From: Beijerinckiaceae bacterium
GTDB lineage: Bacteria > Pseudomonadota > Alphaproteobacteria > Rhizobiales > Beijerinckiaceae
Assembly (NCBI GenBank): GCA_019745195.1
Contig: JAIETL010000042.1
Coordinates: 1-64,000 of the forward strand
DNA length: 64,000 bases
Reading direction: 5' to 3'
In this document: in pieces, positions 8,139 through 16,617 of the stretch
Numbering within the stretch: position 1 is the first letter of the stretch
Layout: every line of letters starts with the position of its first letter
Notes under the pieces: generated by a model
What the model was told of the DNA's origin: nothing
The model's database searches: none
The model's input: the letters and a program-made list of their open reading frames with translations, nothing else
Program-made: the position numbers and the translations under genes

Positions 8139-9629
8139 TCAGCGCCAGACCACCTCGGCCAGCGGCGTGATCGGCAGCGGCCAGTCGGTCCACATCCCCT
8201 CCAGACCGGCGGCCGTCACCGTGATCTTCGGCAGCACAAAGAGAAAGCCGTTGACCGCGTCGCGGGCGAGGATGCGCTGCGCCTCGCCATAGAGCGCGTT
8301 TCGCTCCGCTTCCGGCAGCGTCACGTCGATCTTCGCGATCAGCGCCTTGAACTCGGGATTCCTGTACTGGAAGTAGTAGTCGTCGCGGGCGTAGTTGCCG
8401 ATGTCGAGCGGCTCGGTATGGGCGATCACGCTGAGGTCGAAATCCTTGCCCCTGAACACGCGCTCCAGCCATTGCGGGAATTCCAGCGGCTCGATCCTCG
8501 CATTGATCCCGACCTGAGCCAGAAGCGCCGCGATGATCTCGCCCGCGCGGCGCGCATAGGCCGGCGGCGGCAGCCTCAGGGTGCAGGTGAAGCCGTTCGG
8601 GTGGCCGGCCTGCGCCAGCAGCGCCTTGGCCTTGGCCAGATCGGGCGGATAGGTATTGGTCAGATCGACATAGGCCGGGTGCAGCGGCGAGAAATGGCTG
8701 CCGATCAGGTCGACGTCGAAGCCATAGACGCCGAGCGCGATCGTCTTGCGGTCGAGCACATGGGCGATGGCCTGCCGCACGCGCAGATCGTTGAAGGGCG
8801 GCTTGGCGTTGTTGGTGGCGAGGATGACCTCGCCCTCGGTCTTGCCGAAGGCGACCTTCAGCTTCGGATCGGCCTTGAGCTGCGCCACGGCCTCGGGCGC
8901 GGCGAGATTGGTCTGCGCATCGACATCGCCGGCGCGCAAGCTGGCGACCTGCGCGGCCGGATCGGAGATGAAGCGGAAGGTCGCTTTTGCGAGGGCGGGC
9001 TTCGCCCCCCAATACGCATCATTGCGCGCCAGTTCGAGCCGGTCGCCCCGGTTCCAGCGCACGAATCTGAACGGCCCGGTGCCGACGGGGCTGGTCTTGT
9101 TATTGGCGGCGCTGGCGGGCGCGACGATGACCGCGTCGCCCCAGGCGAGCCCGTAAAGGAAATTCGCTGTCGGCTGCTTCAGCGTGATCACCACCGTCAC
9201 CGGATCGGGCGTCTCGATGGCGGCGATCGGCGCGAAGAGCTGGCGTTGCGCGTTGGTGGAATCGGGCGCGACCGCGCGCTCGAAGGAGAACTTCACCAGC
9301 TCGGAGGTAAAGGGCGTGCCGTCGTGAAACGTGGCGTTGGTCCTGAGCTTGAAGCGGTAGGTCAGGTTATCGGCCGCCACCTCCCAGCTCTCGGCCAGGC
9401 AGGGCACGATCTTGCCCGTCCGGTCCATCCGGACCAGCCCCTCGAAGATGTTCTGCAGCGTCACCTCGCGGATCGCCTGCGCGGCCCCCGATGTCGGGTC
9501 GAGCGTCGGCGGCTCGAGCGTCATCGCGATCGTGACGCTGTCTTTCGGTTGCGCCAGCGCGATCACGGGAAGCTGCGCCGCGAGCGCCTCCAGCCCTGCG
9601 CCCGCCAGAAATTCACGCCGCGTCGTCAT
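8139..9629 (-). CDS. ABC transporter substrate-binding protein, family 5 (peptide/oligosaccharide class)
   Basis: Periplasmic binding protein of 496 aa. The N-terminus TTRREFLAGAG followed by a hydrophobic stretch ending in ALAQ is a twin-arginine export signal. Family-5 features include LAESWEVAADNLTYRFKLR and NDAYWGAKPALAKATFRFI. The start at 9629 has a GGGGAG site. The open frame extends to 10061 but that part is the shadow of uxuA. The ligand is unknown; linkage to uxuA and the GntR regulator suggests a uronate conjugate or oligouronide, but the family also carries peptides. Confidence 0.87.
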   Translation of the reverse strand: MTTRREFLAGAGLEALAAQLPVIALAQPKDSVTIAMTLEPPTLDPTSGAAQAIREVTLQNIFEGLVRMDRTGKIVPCLAESWEVAADNLTYRFKLRTNATFHDGTPFTSELVKFSFERAVAPDSTNAQRQLFAPIAAIETPDPVTVVITLKQPTANFLYGLAWGDAVIVAPASAANNKTSPVGTGPFRFVRWNRGDRLELARNDAYWGAKPALAKATFRFISDPAAQVASLRAGDVDAQTNLAAPEAVAQLKADPKLKVAFGKTEGEVILATNNAKPPFNDLRVRQAIAHVLDRKTIALGVYGFDVDLIGSHFSPLHPAYVDLTNTYPPDLAKAKALLAQAGHPNGFTCTLRLPPPAYARRAGEIIAALLAQVGINARIEPLEFPQWLERVFRGKDFDLSVIAHTEPLDIGNYARDDYYFQYRNPEFKALIAKIDVTLPEAERNALYGEAQRILARDAVNGFLFVLPKITVTAAGLEGMWTDWPLPITPLAEVVWR

Positions 9630-9683
9630 GCCGAACTCCCCGAAAACCGTCACCGGCTGGAGGATGGCCGCGCCCCGTGACGA

Positions 9684-9712
9684 GCGCAAGGCGGCTTTCA
9701 GGCGCCTTGCGC
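9684..9712 (-). terminator. Hairpin between uxuA and the ABC binding-protein gene
   Basis: A perfect 10-bp stem (GCGCAAGGCG with CGCCTTGCGC) closes a 9-base loop that contains the uxuA stop codon. No U-run follows on the minus strand, so it is more likely an mRNA-stabilising or attenuating hairpin than a full terminator. Confidence 0.35.
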
Positions 9713-10885
9713 CACCGCGCGCATTACGCCGCGCAGTTCGGCGAGGCCCTTGAGCCGGCCGATCGCGGTGTAGCCGGGGTTCCCGGGCTTGGTCAGATCG
9801 TCGAGCATGCGGTGGCCATGGTCGGGCCGGAAGACGATGCCGCGTTCCTCCGGCCGCCCGGCATTGGCAGCGAGCAGAGCGCGCATCACGCCGACCATGT
9901 CGACATCGCCGTCGAGATGGTCGGCCTCGTGGAAGGAGAGCCCGTCGCGGTCGCGTTTCGTCGCGCGCAAGTGCGCGAAATGGATGCGCTCGCCGAAGCG
10001 CGTCGCGATGCCGGCGAGGTCGTTGTCGGGCCTCACGCCGAGCGAGCCGGTGCAGAAGCACATGCCGTTGGCCGCGACCGGAACGGCCGCGAACAGCGCT
10101 GCGTAATCGGCTTCCGTCGAAGCGACCCGCGGCAGGCCGAACAGCGGGCGCGGCGGATCGTCGGGATGCAGCGTCAGCCTGACGCCGAGGCGCTCGGCGA
10201 CCGGTGCGACGATGGCGAGGAAATCGATCAGATGCGCGCGCAGGCGCTGCGCGTCGATGCCGCCATAGGCCGCCAGCCGGTCGCGGAACGCTGCGAGGTC
10301 GAGCGCGTCGGTCGTGCCACCCGGCAAACCGGCCGCGATGGTGCGCGAAAGCGCGTCGGCCTCGTCCTGGCTCAGCGCATCCGCGACGGCTTTAGCGCGC
10401 GCGATGCCCGCCGCATCGTAGTCGGCCTCGGCGCCCGGCCTTTTCAGCACGAACAGGTCGAAGGCGGCGAAGCGGTCCTGCTCGAAGCGCAAGGCGGTCG
10501 CTCCCGTCGGCAGCGGCCAGTCGAGATCGGTCCGGGTCCAGTCGACGACCGGCATGAAGTTGTAGCAGACGATGCCGATGCCCTCGGCCGCCACGGCTTC
10601 CAGGCTCGCGATCCATGCCTCGATCGAGGCTTTCGCGCCGGCGCCCAGCCGCTTGACGTCGTCGGGCACGGGGATGCTCTCGACCACGCTCCAGCTCAGT
10701 TGCGTGCGGCCGGCCGGCGTCGTCTCGATCAGCGCCTTGCGCTCGGCGACCTGCGCCCGCGTCCAGGCCTGCCCGATCGGCACGTCGTGCAGTGCGGTGA
10801 CGATCTCGCTCGCCCCGGCCTGCCGCACTGTGTCGAGCGGGACCGGATCGCGCGGCCCGAACCAGCGCCAGCCCTGCTTCAGCAT
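9698..10885 (-). CDS. uxuA: Mannonate dehydratase
   Basis: Dehydrates D-mannonate to 2-keto-3-deoxy-D-gluconate in the glucuronate pathway; cytoplasmic. The 395-aa protein opens with the characteristic WRWFGPRDPVPLDTVRQAGA. It carries YNFMPVVDWTRTDLDWPLP, LHPDDPP, the metal-site region GMCFCTGSLG, HFAHLR and RPDHGHRM. The ATG at 10885 has AGGGAGAG upstream. It follows the GntR regulator by 28 bp on the same strand and supplies the step after UxuB, which is encoded at the far end of the divergent arm. Confidence 0.95.
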   Translation of the reverse strand: MLKQGWRWFGPRDPVPLDTVRQAGASEIVTALHDVPIGQAWTRAQVAERKALIETTPAGRTQLSWSVVESIPVPDDVKRLGAGAKASIEAWIASLEAVAAEGIGIVCYNFMPVVDWTRTDLDWPLPTGATALRFEQDRFAAFDLFVLKRPGAEADYDAAGIARAKAVADALSQDEADALSRTIAAGLPGGTTDALDLAAFRDRLAAYGGIDAQRLRAHLIDFLAIVAPVAERLGVRLTLHPDDPPRPLFGLPRVASTEADYAALFAAVPVAANGMCFCTGSLGVRPDNDLAGIATRFGERIHFAHLRATKRDRDGLSFHEADHLDGDVDMVGVMRALLAANAGRPEERGIVFRPDHGHRMLDDLTKPGNPGYTAIGRLKGLAELRGVMRAVAQGA

Positions 10886-10913
10886 GAATCTCTCCCTGAC
10901 CTGTCGCGATCGC

Positions 10914-11645
10914 TCAGATGAAATAGTCCGGGTGGGTCTGGCGCAGCATCGGCAAATCCGGCAGCAGGGCGCCGAGATGCTTGCGCATGGCGGTCTGCGC
11001 CGCCTCGGGATCGCCGCGCCTGACCGCGTCGAGGATCAGCAGATGCTCGCGCAGCACATGCTCCATCCGCCCCGGCACCGGCAGCGTCATGCGCCGGCAA
11101 CGGTCGATCTGGCTCTTGGCGGCATGGGCCACGCGCCAGATCCCGGGGAAGCCGGCGAGTTCGGCCAGCCCCTCGTGAAAGTCCTCGTCGGCGACGTGAA
11201 AGCTCTCCTGGTCGCCGACATCGGCGGCTTCCGCCTGCCGCGCGATCGTGGCGTCGAGCTTCAGGATGCCCTGGGGGTCGTCCCGCAGTGCCGCGAGCTC
11301 CACCGTGGCGCATTCGAGCGCCTGCCGGATCACCACCGCCTCCGGAATCGCGCCGACGGGAATGCGCGACACGAATGTGCCGGCCTGCGGGAAGATCTCG
11401 ACCAGCCCCTCTTCCTTGAGCTTGATCAGCGCCTCGCGCACCGGGGTGCGGCTGACGCCGAAGCGCGCCGTCAGATCCTTCTCCTGCAAGGCCGAGCCGG
11501 GCAGCATCGTCATCGCCAGGATGGCGCGGCGCAATTCGTCCTGCACCAGAGAAGCGGCAGTCGAACGTTGCGCCGGCACGCCGGAATTGCGCTGCGGACG
11601 GCGCTCCCGGCGTCCGTTCTCGCCCGCGATCAGCATATCCGACAT
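10914..11645 (-). CDS. GntR-family transcriptional regulator (FadR/FCD subfamily)
   Basis: Repressor-type regulator of 243 aa. An N-terminal winged helix (about 35-95, with FGVSRTPVREALIKL as the recognition region) is followed by an FCD ligand-binding domain. That domain includes RQALECATVELAA, the metal-binding-type segment DEDFHEGLAELAG, and a final HL-type motif RKHLG. The start at 11645 has GAGGAGA; the frame is open further but lacks a site. Position between uxuA and uxaC suggests an ExuR/UxuR-like role sensing a hexuronate, inferred from context only. Confidence 0.85.
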   Translation of the reverse strand: MSDMLIAGENGRRERRPQRNSGVPAQRSTAASLVQDELRRAILAMTMLPGSALQEKDLTARFGVSRTPVREALIKLKEEGLVEIFPQAGTFVSRIPVGAIPEAVVIRQALECATVELAALRDDPQGILKLDATIARQAEAADVGDQESFHVADEDFHEGLAELAGFPGIWRVAHAAKSQIDRCRRMTLPVPGRMEHVLREHLLILDAVRRGDPEAAQTAMRKHLGALLPDLPMLRQTHPDYFI

Positions 11646-11743
11646 CGATTCTCCTCGCCCGTCATCCGGTCTCGTGCGCCGCCCTCGATGGAACGTCGCC
11701 GTCTCAGCACTGGACCGGTGGAACGCTGCTAGCACAAGCCTGT

Positions 11744-11769
11744 TTGACAGACTAGTATATTAGTATATT
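11744..11769 (+). promoter_or_regulatory. uxaC promoter with candidate GntR operator
   Basis: A TTGACA box (11744-11749) is followed by an AT-rich island containing an exact tandem repeat TAGTATAT-TAGTATAT (11753-11768). The segment CTAGTATATTAG (11752-11763) is a near-palindrome, matching its reverse complement at 10 of 12 positions. The TATATT at 11764 lies only 14 bp from the TTGACA, so the true -10 is uncertain. Position between the divergent gntR and uxaC genes and contrast with the GC-rich surroundings make it the best operator candidate. Confidence 0.5.
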
Positions 11770-11828
11770 CAGCCTCGAACGCCATCGGATTCAAGGCGAA
11801 TGGCGAGCGTTCAGGGAGTGGTTTGCGG

Positions 11829-13232
11829 ATGCTGCTGCACGAGGATCGCCTGTTTCCCGCGGAGCCTGCGACGCGCGCCATCGCGCGCCGGCTTTATGCA
11901 CCGATCCGCGATCTCCCCATCGTCTCTCCGCACGGCCACACCGATCCGCGCTGGTTTGCCGAGAACAAGCCTTTCCCCGATCCCGCGACGCTCTTCGTCA
12001 AGCCCGACCACTACATCTTCCGCATGCTCTATTCGCAAGGCGTGCGACTTGAAGACCTAGGCATCGCGCGCAAGGACGGCGGTGAGGTCGAAGGCGATCC
12101 GCGCAAGATCTGGCGGCTCTTCGCCAGCCACTGGCATCTGTTCCGGGGCACGCCGACCAGGCTGTGGTTCGAGCATGCGGCGTCCACGATCTTCGGCATC
12201 GAGGAACGGCTCTCGCCCGCCAATGCCGACGCGATCTACGACCGCATCGCCGAGAAGCTGACTCAACCCGAACATCTGCCGCGCGCACTGTTCGAGCGCT
12301 TCAATATCGAGGCGATCGCCACCACTGAGGGCGCGCTCGACGATCTGCGCTGGCACGACATGATCAGGGCCTCGGGCTGGGGCGGGAAGGTCGTCACGGC
12401 CTATCGTCCCGACAGCGTCGTCGATCCGGAATTCGAGGGCTTTTCCGCCAATCTCGACCAGTTCGGCGCGCTGACCGGCGAGGATGTCCATGGCTGGAGC
12501 GGCTATCTCGCCGCCCATCGCCAGCGCCGCGACTATTTCAGGCAGCGCGGCGCAACCTCGTCGGACCATGGCCACGCCTCGGCCCGCACCGCCAATCTGT
12601 CGAAGTCCGAATGCGAGGCGCTGTTTGCCAGGGTCGTGGCGGGCAAGGCCTCGGCCGAGGACGCCGACCTGTTCCGCGGCCAGATGCTGACCGAGATGGC
12701 GAAGATGAGCCTCGATGACGGGCTCGTGCTGCAGATCCATCCAGGCTCCTTCCGCAACCACAACCCGCAGCTTTTCTCGGCATTCGGCCGCGACATGGGC
12801 GCCGACATCCCGCGCCAGACCGAGTACGTCGCCGCGCTCAAGCCCCTGCTCGACGCGGTCGGCAACGAGCCCGGCCTCACCGTCATCGCCTTCACGCTCG
12901 ACGAGACAAGCTATTCGCGCGAGCTCGCGCCGCTGGCGGGGCATTACCCGGCGCTGAAGCTCGGGCCGGGCTGGTGGTTCCTCGATGCGCCCGAAGCTAT
13001 GCTGCGCTTCCGCGAACTGACCACCGAGACGGCCGGCTTCTACAACACTGTCGGCTTCAACGACGACACGCGGGCCTATCTCTCGATACCCGCGCGCCAC
13101 GACGTCGCCCGCCGCATCGACTGCCACTACCTTGCCCGCCTCGTCGCCGAGCACCGCCTCGACGAGAGAGAGGCTGCGGAAGTGGCCCACGACCTCGCCT
13201 ACCGCCTGGCCAAGGAGGCCTACAGACTGTGA
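11829..13232 (+). CDS. uxaC: Glucuronate (uronate) isomerase
   Basis: Isomerises D-glucuronate to D-fructuronate, and usually D-galacturonate to D-tagaturonate. The 467-aa length is typical. The N-terminal metal motif is SPHGHTDP (His35, His37). Family blocks include YRPDSVVDPE, LQIHPGSFRNHN and GPGWWFLDAPEAM. I chose the ATG at 11829, 10 bases after AGGGAG; a TTG two codons earlier is too close to that site. First gene of the rightward uronate arm. Confidence 0.95.
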   Translation: MLLHEDRLFPAEPATRAIARRLYAPIRDLPIVSPHGHTDPRWFAENKPFPDPATLFVKPDHYIFRMLYSQGVRLEDLGIARKDGGEVEGDPRKIWRLFASHWHLFRGTPTRLWFEHAASTIFGIEERLSPANADAIYDRIAEKLTQPEHLPRALFERFNIEAIATTEGALDDLRWHDMIRASGWGGKVVTAYRPDSVVDPEFEGFSANLDQFGALTGEDVHGWSGYLAAHRQRRDYFRQRGATSSDHGHASARTANLSKSECEALFARVVAGKASAEDADLFRGQMLTEMAKMSLDDGLVLQIHPGSFRNHNPQLFSAFGRDMGADIPRQTEYVAALKPLLDAVGNEPGLTVIAFTLDETSYSRELAPLAGHYPALKLGPGWWFLDAPEAMLRFRELTTETAGFYNTVGFNDDTRAYLSIPARHDVARRIDCHYLARLVAEHRLDEREAAEVAHDLAYRLAKEAYRL

Positions 13233-13248
13233 GCCGCCCTTCTCTCAA

Positions 13249-13357
13249 CCCTCATCCTGAGGAGCCGCGCAGCGGCGTCTCGAAGGATGCTCCAGAAGGC
13301 TCCCGTGTGAATTGGAGCATCCTTCGAGACGCGCCGTTGGCGCTCCTCAGGATGAGG
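13249..13357. repeat. Palindromic repeat, type A, copy 2
   Basis: Outer arms CCCTCATCCTGAGGAGC and GCTCCTCAGGATGAGG; inner arms GTCTCGAAGGATGCTCCAG and TTGGAGCATCCTTCGAGAC. The left hairpin is CCGCgcaGCGG and the right is GCGCCgttGGCGC. It lies between uxaC and kduI within one transcription unit. Confidence 0.9.
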
Positions 13358-13383
13358 ACTTTGGGGTGGGGAAAGACTGAATC

Positions 13384-14223
13384 ATGAGCGCGATCGACGA
13401 ACGCCAGGCCGCCCACCCGCGCGACGTGAAGGGCTACGACACGCAAGCCCTGCGCGACGATTTCCTGATCGAGCGCATCTTCGTCCCCGGCGAGATTGCG
13501 CTCACCTACTCCCATTACGACCGCATGATCGTGGGCGGCGCGATGCCCGCCGCCAGGCCGCTGACGCTCGAACCCTATCCGCCGGCCGGAACGCCCTTCT
13601 TCCTGGCGCGGCGCGAGCTCGGTGTGATCAATCTCGGCGGCGCTGGCTCCGTGACGGTCGATGGCAAGGTCTTCGACCTGCCAAACCTCGACGCGCTCTA
13701 TGTGGGCCTTGGCGCGAAAGAGGTCTCGTTTGCGAGCGCGAACGCTGCCGAGCCGGCACAATTCTATCTGACCAGCGCGCCCGCCCATCGCGAGGCGGCC
13801 CATCAGGTGATCCGCAAGGACGATGCCAACACGCTGCACCTCGGCTCGCCCGAGACCTCCAACAAGCGCACCATCCGCCAGTACATCATGCCCAACACCA
13901 CGGGCACGAACCAACTGGTGATGGGCATGACGGCGCTGGAGCCGGGCTCGGTCTGGAACTCGATGCCCTGCCACACCCATACGCGGCGCATGGAAGCGTA
14001 TCTCTACTTCAACCTCGACCCCGCCCACCGCGTCTTCCATTTCATGGGCGAGCCGCAGGAGACGCGGCATCTGCTGGTCGCAAACGAGCAGGCCGTGATC
14101 TCGCCGAACTGGTCGATCCATTGCGGTTGCGGCACCTCGAACTATGCCTTCGTCTGGGCCATGGCAGGCGACAATGTCGAGTTCACCGACATGGACGCCG
14201 CCCCCGTGGACAGCTTGCGCTGA
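13384..14223 (+). CDS. kduI: 5-dehydro-4-deoxy-D-glucuronate isomerase
   Basis: Interconverts 4-deoxy-5-keto-uronate and 3-deoxy-D-glycero-2,5-hexodiulosonate in breakdown of unsaturated uronates. The 279-aa cupin-fold protein has all four zinc ligands, His197 and His199 (CHTHTRR), Glu204 and His246. These are offset by one from the E. coli protein. GGGGAAAG precedes the ATG. Its stop overlaps the kduD start (TGATG), so the two are coupled. Confidence 0.94.
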   Translation: MSAIDERQAAHPRDVKGYDTQALRDDFLIERIFVPGEIALTYSHYDRMIVGGAMPAARPLTLEPYPPAGTPFFLARRELGVINLGGAGSVTVDGKVFDLPNLDALYVGLGAKEVSFASANAAEPAQFYLTSAPAHREAAHQVIRKDDANTLHLGSPETSNKRTIRQYIMPNTTGTNQLVMGMTALEPGSVWNSMPCHTHTRRMEAYLYFNLDPAHRVFHFMGEPQETRHLLVANEQAVISPNWSIHCGCGTSNYAFVWAMAGDNVEFTDMDAAPVDSLR

Positions 14224-14987
14224 TGGCGGCGCGCTCGCCTTTCGACCTTGCGGGTCGCACGGCGCTGGTGACCGGCGCCAATACCGGCATCGGCCAGGGC
14301 ATCGCCCTCGCCCTTGCGCAGGCCGGCGCGCGCGTGGTCGCAGCCGGACGCTCGGGCATGGACGAGACGCTGGCGCTGATCGCGGAAGCTGGCGGAACCG
14401 GTCATGCGCTTCACGTCGATCTCCAGCAGTACGGCATCGCGGAGAGGCTGGTCGCGGACGCAGCCGAACTCGCAGGCCCGCTCGACATCCTCGTCAACAA
14501 TGCCGGCATCATCCGCCGCGCGGACGCCCTCGACTTCTCCGAGAGCGACTGGGACGAGGTCATGAACGTGAACCTGAAGGCCAATTTCTTTCTGGCACAG
14601 GCCTTCGCGAAAGCCGCGCTCGGCGCCGGTCGCACCGGCCGCATCGTCAACATCGCCTCGCTCCTCTCCTTCCAGGGCGGCATCCGCGTGGCGTCCTATA
14701 CCGCCAGCAAGAGCGGGCTCGCAGGATTGACGAAGCTCCTCGCCTGCGAATGGGCTCACCGTGGCATCAATGTGAACGCGATCGCGCCCGGCTATGTGGA
14801 GAGTAACAACACGGAAGCACTGCGCGCCGACCCCGACCGCAACAGCGCGATCCTCGCCCGCATCCCGGCCGGGCGCTGGGGCAAGCCCTCGGATATCGGT
14901 GGTGCGGCTGTGTTCCTCGCCAGCGACGCCGCCGCTTATATGCATGGTGCGGTGATCCCCGTGGACGGAGGCTGGCTGGCGCGATGA
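14223..14987 (+). CDS. kduD: 2-deoxy-D-gluconate 3-dehydrogenase / 2-dehydro-3-deoxy-D-gluconate 5-dehydrogenase
   Basis: Short-chain dehydrogenase of 254 aa that reduces the diketo product of KduI to 2-keto-3-deoxygluconate. The nucleotide site TGANTGIG lies at 17-24. NNAG and the catalytic Ser146, Tyr159 and Lys163 (SYTASKSG) are present, and the C-terminus PVDGGWLAR is typical. The frame is open to 14121 inside kduI, but the ATG at 14223 overlapping the kduI stop is clearly the start. Confidence 0.92.
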   Translation: MAARSPFDLAGRTALVTGANTGIGQGIALALAQAGARVVAAGRSGMDETLALIAEAGGTGHALHVDLQQYGIAERLVADAAELAGPLDILVNNAGIIRRADALDFSESDWDEVMNVNLKANFFLAQAFAKAALGAGRTGRIVNIASLLSFQGGIRVASYTASKSGLAGLTKLLACEWAHRGINVNAIAPGYVESNNTEALRADPDRNSAILARIPAGRWGKPSDIGGAAVFLASDAAAYMHGAVIPVDGGWLAR

Positions 14988-15325
14988 CCGACCGTCTGAA
15001 CTCCTTCTTCCAGCACGAGGCCGATCTCGCCTGGGAGCCGACCGAACCCGGCGTGAAGCGCAAGATCATGGCCTATGGCGACGATCTGATGGTGGTGCGC
15101 GTGGTGTTCGAGACCGGCGCCGTCGGCAAGGCCCACACCCACCCGCACCGGCAGGCGTCTTATGTCGAGAGCGGCGTCTTCGAAGTCACCATCGACGGCA
15201 GAACCGGCCGGCTCGTCACAGGCGACACCTTCTTCGTTCCGTCCGGCCTCGTACACGGCGTCGTCGCTATCGAGGCCGGACAACTGATCGATTCCTTCAC
15301 GCCGATGAGGGCCGAATTTCTCTAG
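14984..15325 (+). CDS. kdgF: Cupin-domain protein, KdgF-like (unsaturated uronate ring opening)
   Basis: Small single-domain cupin, 113 aa. The first cupin motif is HTHPHRQASYVESGVFEV (from His51) and the second is PSGLVHGV (His91), giving a metal site. Size, motif spacing and position directly after kduI-kduD fit KdgF, which speeds conversion of 4,5-unsaturated uronate to the linear keto form used by KduI. It overlaps kduD by ATGA. Other small cupins look alike, so the KdgF name rests partly on context. Confidence 0.75.
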   Translation: MTDRLNSFFQHEADLAWEPTEPGVKRKIMAYGDDLMVVRVVFETGAVGKAHTHPHRQASYVESGVFEVTIDGRTGRLVTGDTFFVPSGLVHGVVAIEAGQLIDSFTPMRAEFL

Positions 15326-15334
15326 ACGAGACCG

Positions 15335-15358
15335 CCTTGCCGGCCGCCGCCGGCAGGG
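15335..15358 (+). terminator. Intercistronic hairpin before the TRAP binding-protein gene
   Basis: A 10-bp stem with one G-U pair, CCTTGCCGGC with GCCGGCAGGG, closes the loop CGCC. No U-run follows, so it is probably a processing or attenuation hairpin between kdgF and dctP rather than an operon end. Confidence 0.35.
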
Positions 15359-15420
15359 CTCCCATCACGGGACAAGAACGACCGGGAAAAGCCGGCAAAC
15401 CACAACGGGAGAGAACCGAA

Positions 15421-16407
15421 ATGACCATCACGAAACGCAGCCTTGCCGCGCTCGCCGGCGCAGCCATCATCGCCGTCGCCACCGCCGGGGCGGCCTCGGC
15501 CCAGACCACCCTGCGCTCCACCGACATCCACCCGACCGATTATCCGACAGTCGAGGCCGTGCGCCACATCTCCAAGCTGCTGGAGGAGCGCACCAAGGGC
15601 CGCCTCAAGATCAACGTCTTCCACTCGGCCCAGCTCGGCAACGAGAAGGATACCATCGAGCAGACCCGCTTTGGCGTCATCGACCTGAACCGCATCAACA
15701 TGGCGCCGTTCAACAACCTGATCCCGGCGACCAACGTGCCGTCCCTGCCCTTCATCTTCCGCTCGGTCGCCCATATGCGCACCGTGATGGACGGACCGAT
15801 CGGCGATTCGATCCTGAAGGAGTTCGAGAAGCACGATCTTGTCGGGCTCGCCTTCTACGATTCCGGCTCGCGCTCCTTCTATAACTCCAAGCGCCCCATC
15901 AACACGCCCGCCGACATGAAGGGCCTGAAGATCCGCGTGCAGCAGTCGGACATGTTCGTCGCCCTGGTCTCGGCGCTCGGCGCCAACGCCACGCCGATGG
16001 CCTTCGGCGAGGTCTATTCGGCGCTGCAGACCGGCGTCATCGACGGCGCGGAGAACAACTGGCCCTCCTTCGAGTCGACCAAGCATTTCGAGGTTTCGAA
16101 ATTCTATTCGATGACCGAGCACTCGCTCTCGCCCGAGGTGCTCGTCATGTCGAAGCGCTCCTTCGACAAGCTCTCCAAGGAGGACCAGGAGATCATGAAG
16201 GTCGCCGCCAAGGAGTCCGTCGCCAAGATGCGCGAGCTCTGGGACGCTCGCGAAAAGGCCTCGGAAGCCAAGGTCAAGGCCGGCGGCGCGGTCATCAACG
16301 CGGTCGAGAAGCAGCCCTTCATCGACGCGATGAAGCCGGTCTACGACAAGTTCGTCACCGACGCGGCGCTCAAGGACCTCGTCGCCAAGATCCAGGCGGT
16401 GAAGTGA
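15421..16407 (+). CDS. dctP: TRAP transporter substrate-binding protein, DctP family
   Basis: Periplasmic receptor of a TRAP importer, 328 aa. A Sec signal with a hydrophobic core ends in AAGAASAQ (about residue 28). DctP family blocks include GLKIRVQQSDMF, the carboxylate-binding Arg region, GEVYSALQTGVIDGAENN and YDSGSRSFYN. GGGAGAG precedes the ATG. The surrounding genes suggest a hexuronate or unsaturated uronate ligand, as in known DctP proteins that bind glucuronate and galacturonate. Confidence 0.92.
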   Translation: MTITKRSLAALAGAAIIAVATAGAASAQTTLRSTDIHPTDYPTVEAVRHISKLLEERTKGRLKINVFHSAQLGNEKDTIEQTRFGVIDLNRINMAPFNNLIPATNVPSLPFIFRSVAHMRTVMDGPIGDSILKEFEKHDLVGLAFYDSGSRSFYNSKRPINTPADMKGLKIRVQQSDMFVALVSALGANATPMAFGEVYSALQTGVIDGAENNWPSFESTKHFEVSKFYSMTEHSLSPEVLVMSKRSFDKLSKEDQEIMKVAAKESVAKMRELWDAREKASEAKVKAGGAVINAVEKQPFIDAMKPVYDKFVTDAALKDLVAKIQAVK

Positions 16408-16452
16408 ATTTCTGCTGACGACGGGGGGCGCGGAGCCTTGCGCCCCCCACAG

Positions 16453-16560
16453 CCCTCATCCTGAGGAGCCGCGAAGCGGCGTCTCGAAGGGTGCTCCAGC
16501 CAGCGCATTCTGGAGCATCCTTCGAGACGCGCTCCTGCGGAGCGCTCCTCAGGATGAGGG
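16453..16560. repeat. Palindromic repeat, type A, copy 3
   Basis: Outer arms CCCTCATCCTGAGGAGC and GCTCCTCAGGATGAGGG; inner arms GTCTCGAAGGGTGCTCCAG and CTGGAGCATCCTTCGAGAC. The left hairpin is CCGCgaaGCGG and the right is GCGCTCCtgcGGAGCGC. It separates the TRAP binding-protein gene from its membrane genes and could reduce expression of the latter. Confidence 0.9.
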
Positions 16561-16617
16561 CTGAAAAGCTAAAGCCACACCGCCACGCCGTTCACAGACC
16601 CAAGTCAGGACGTCTCC

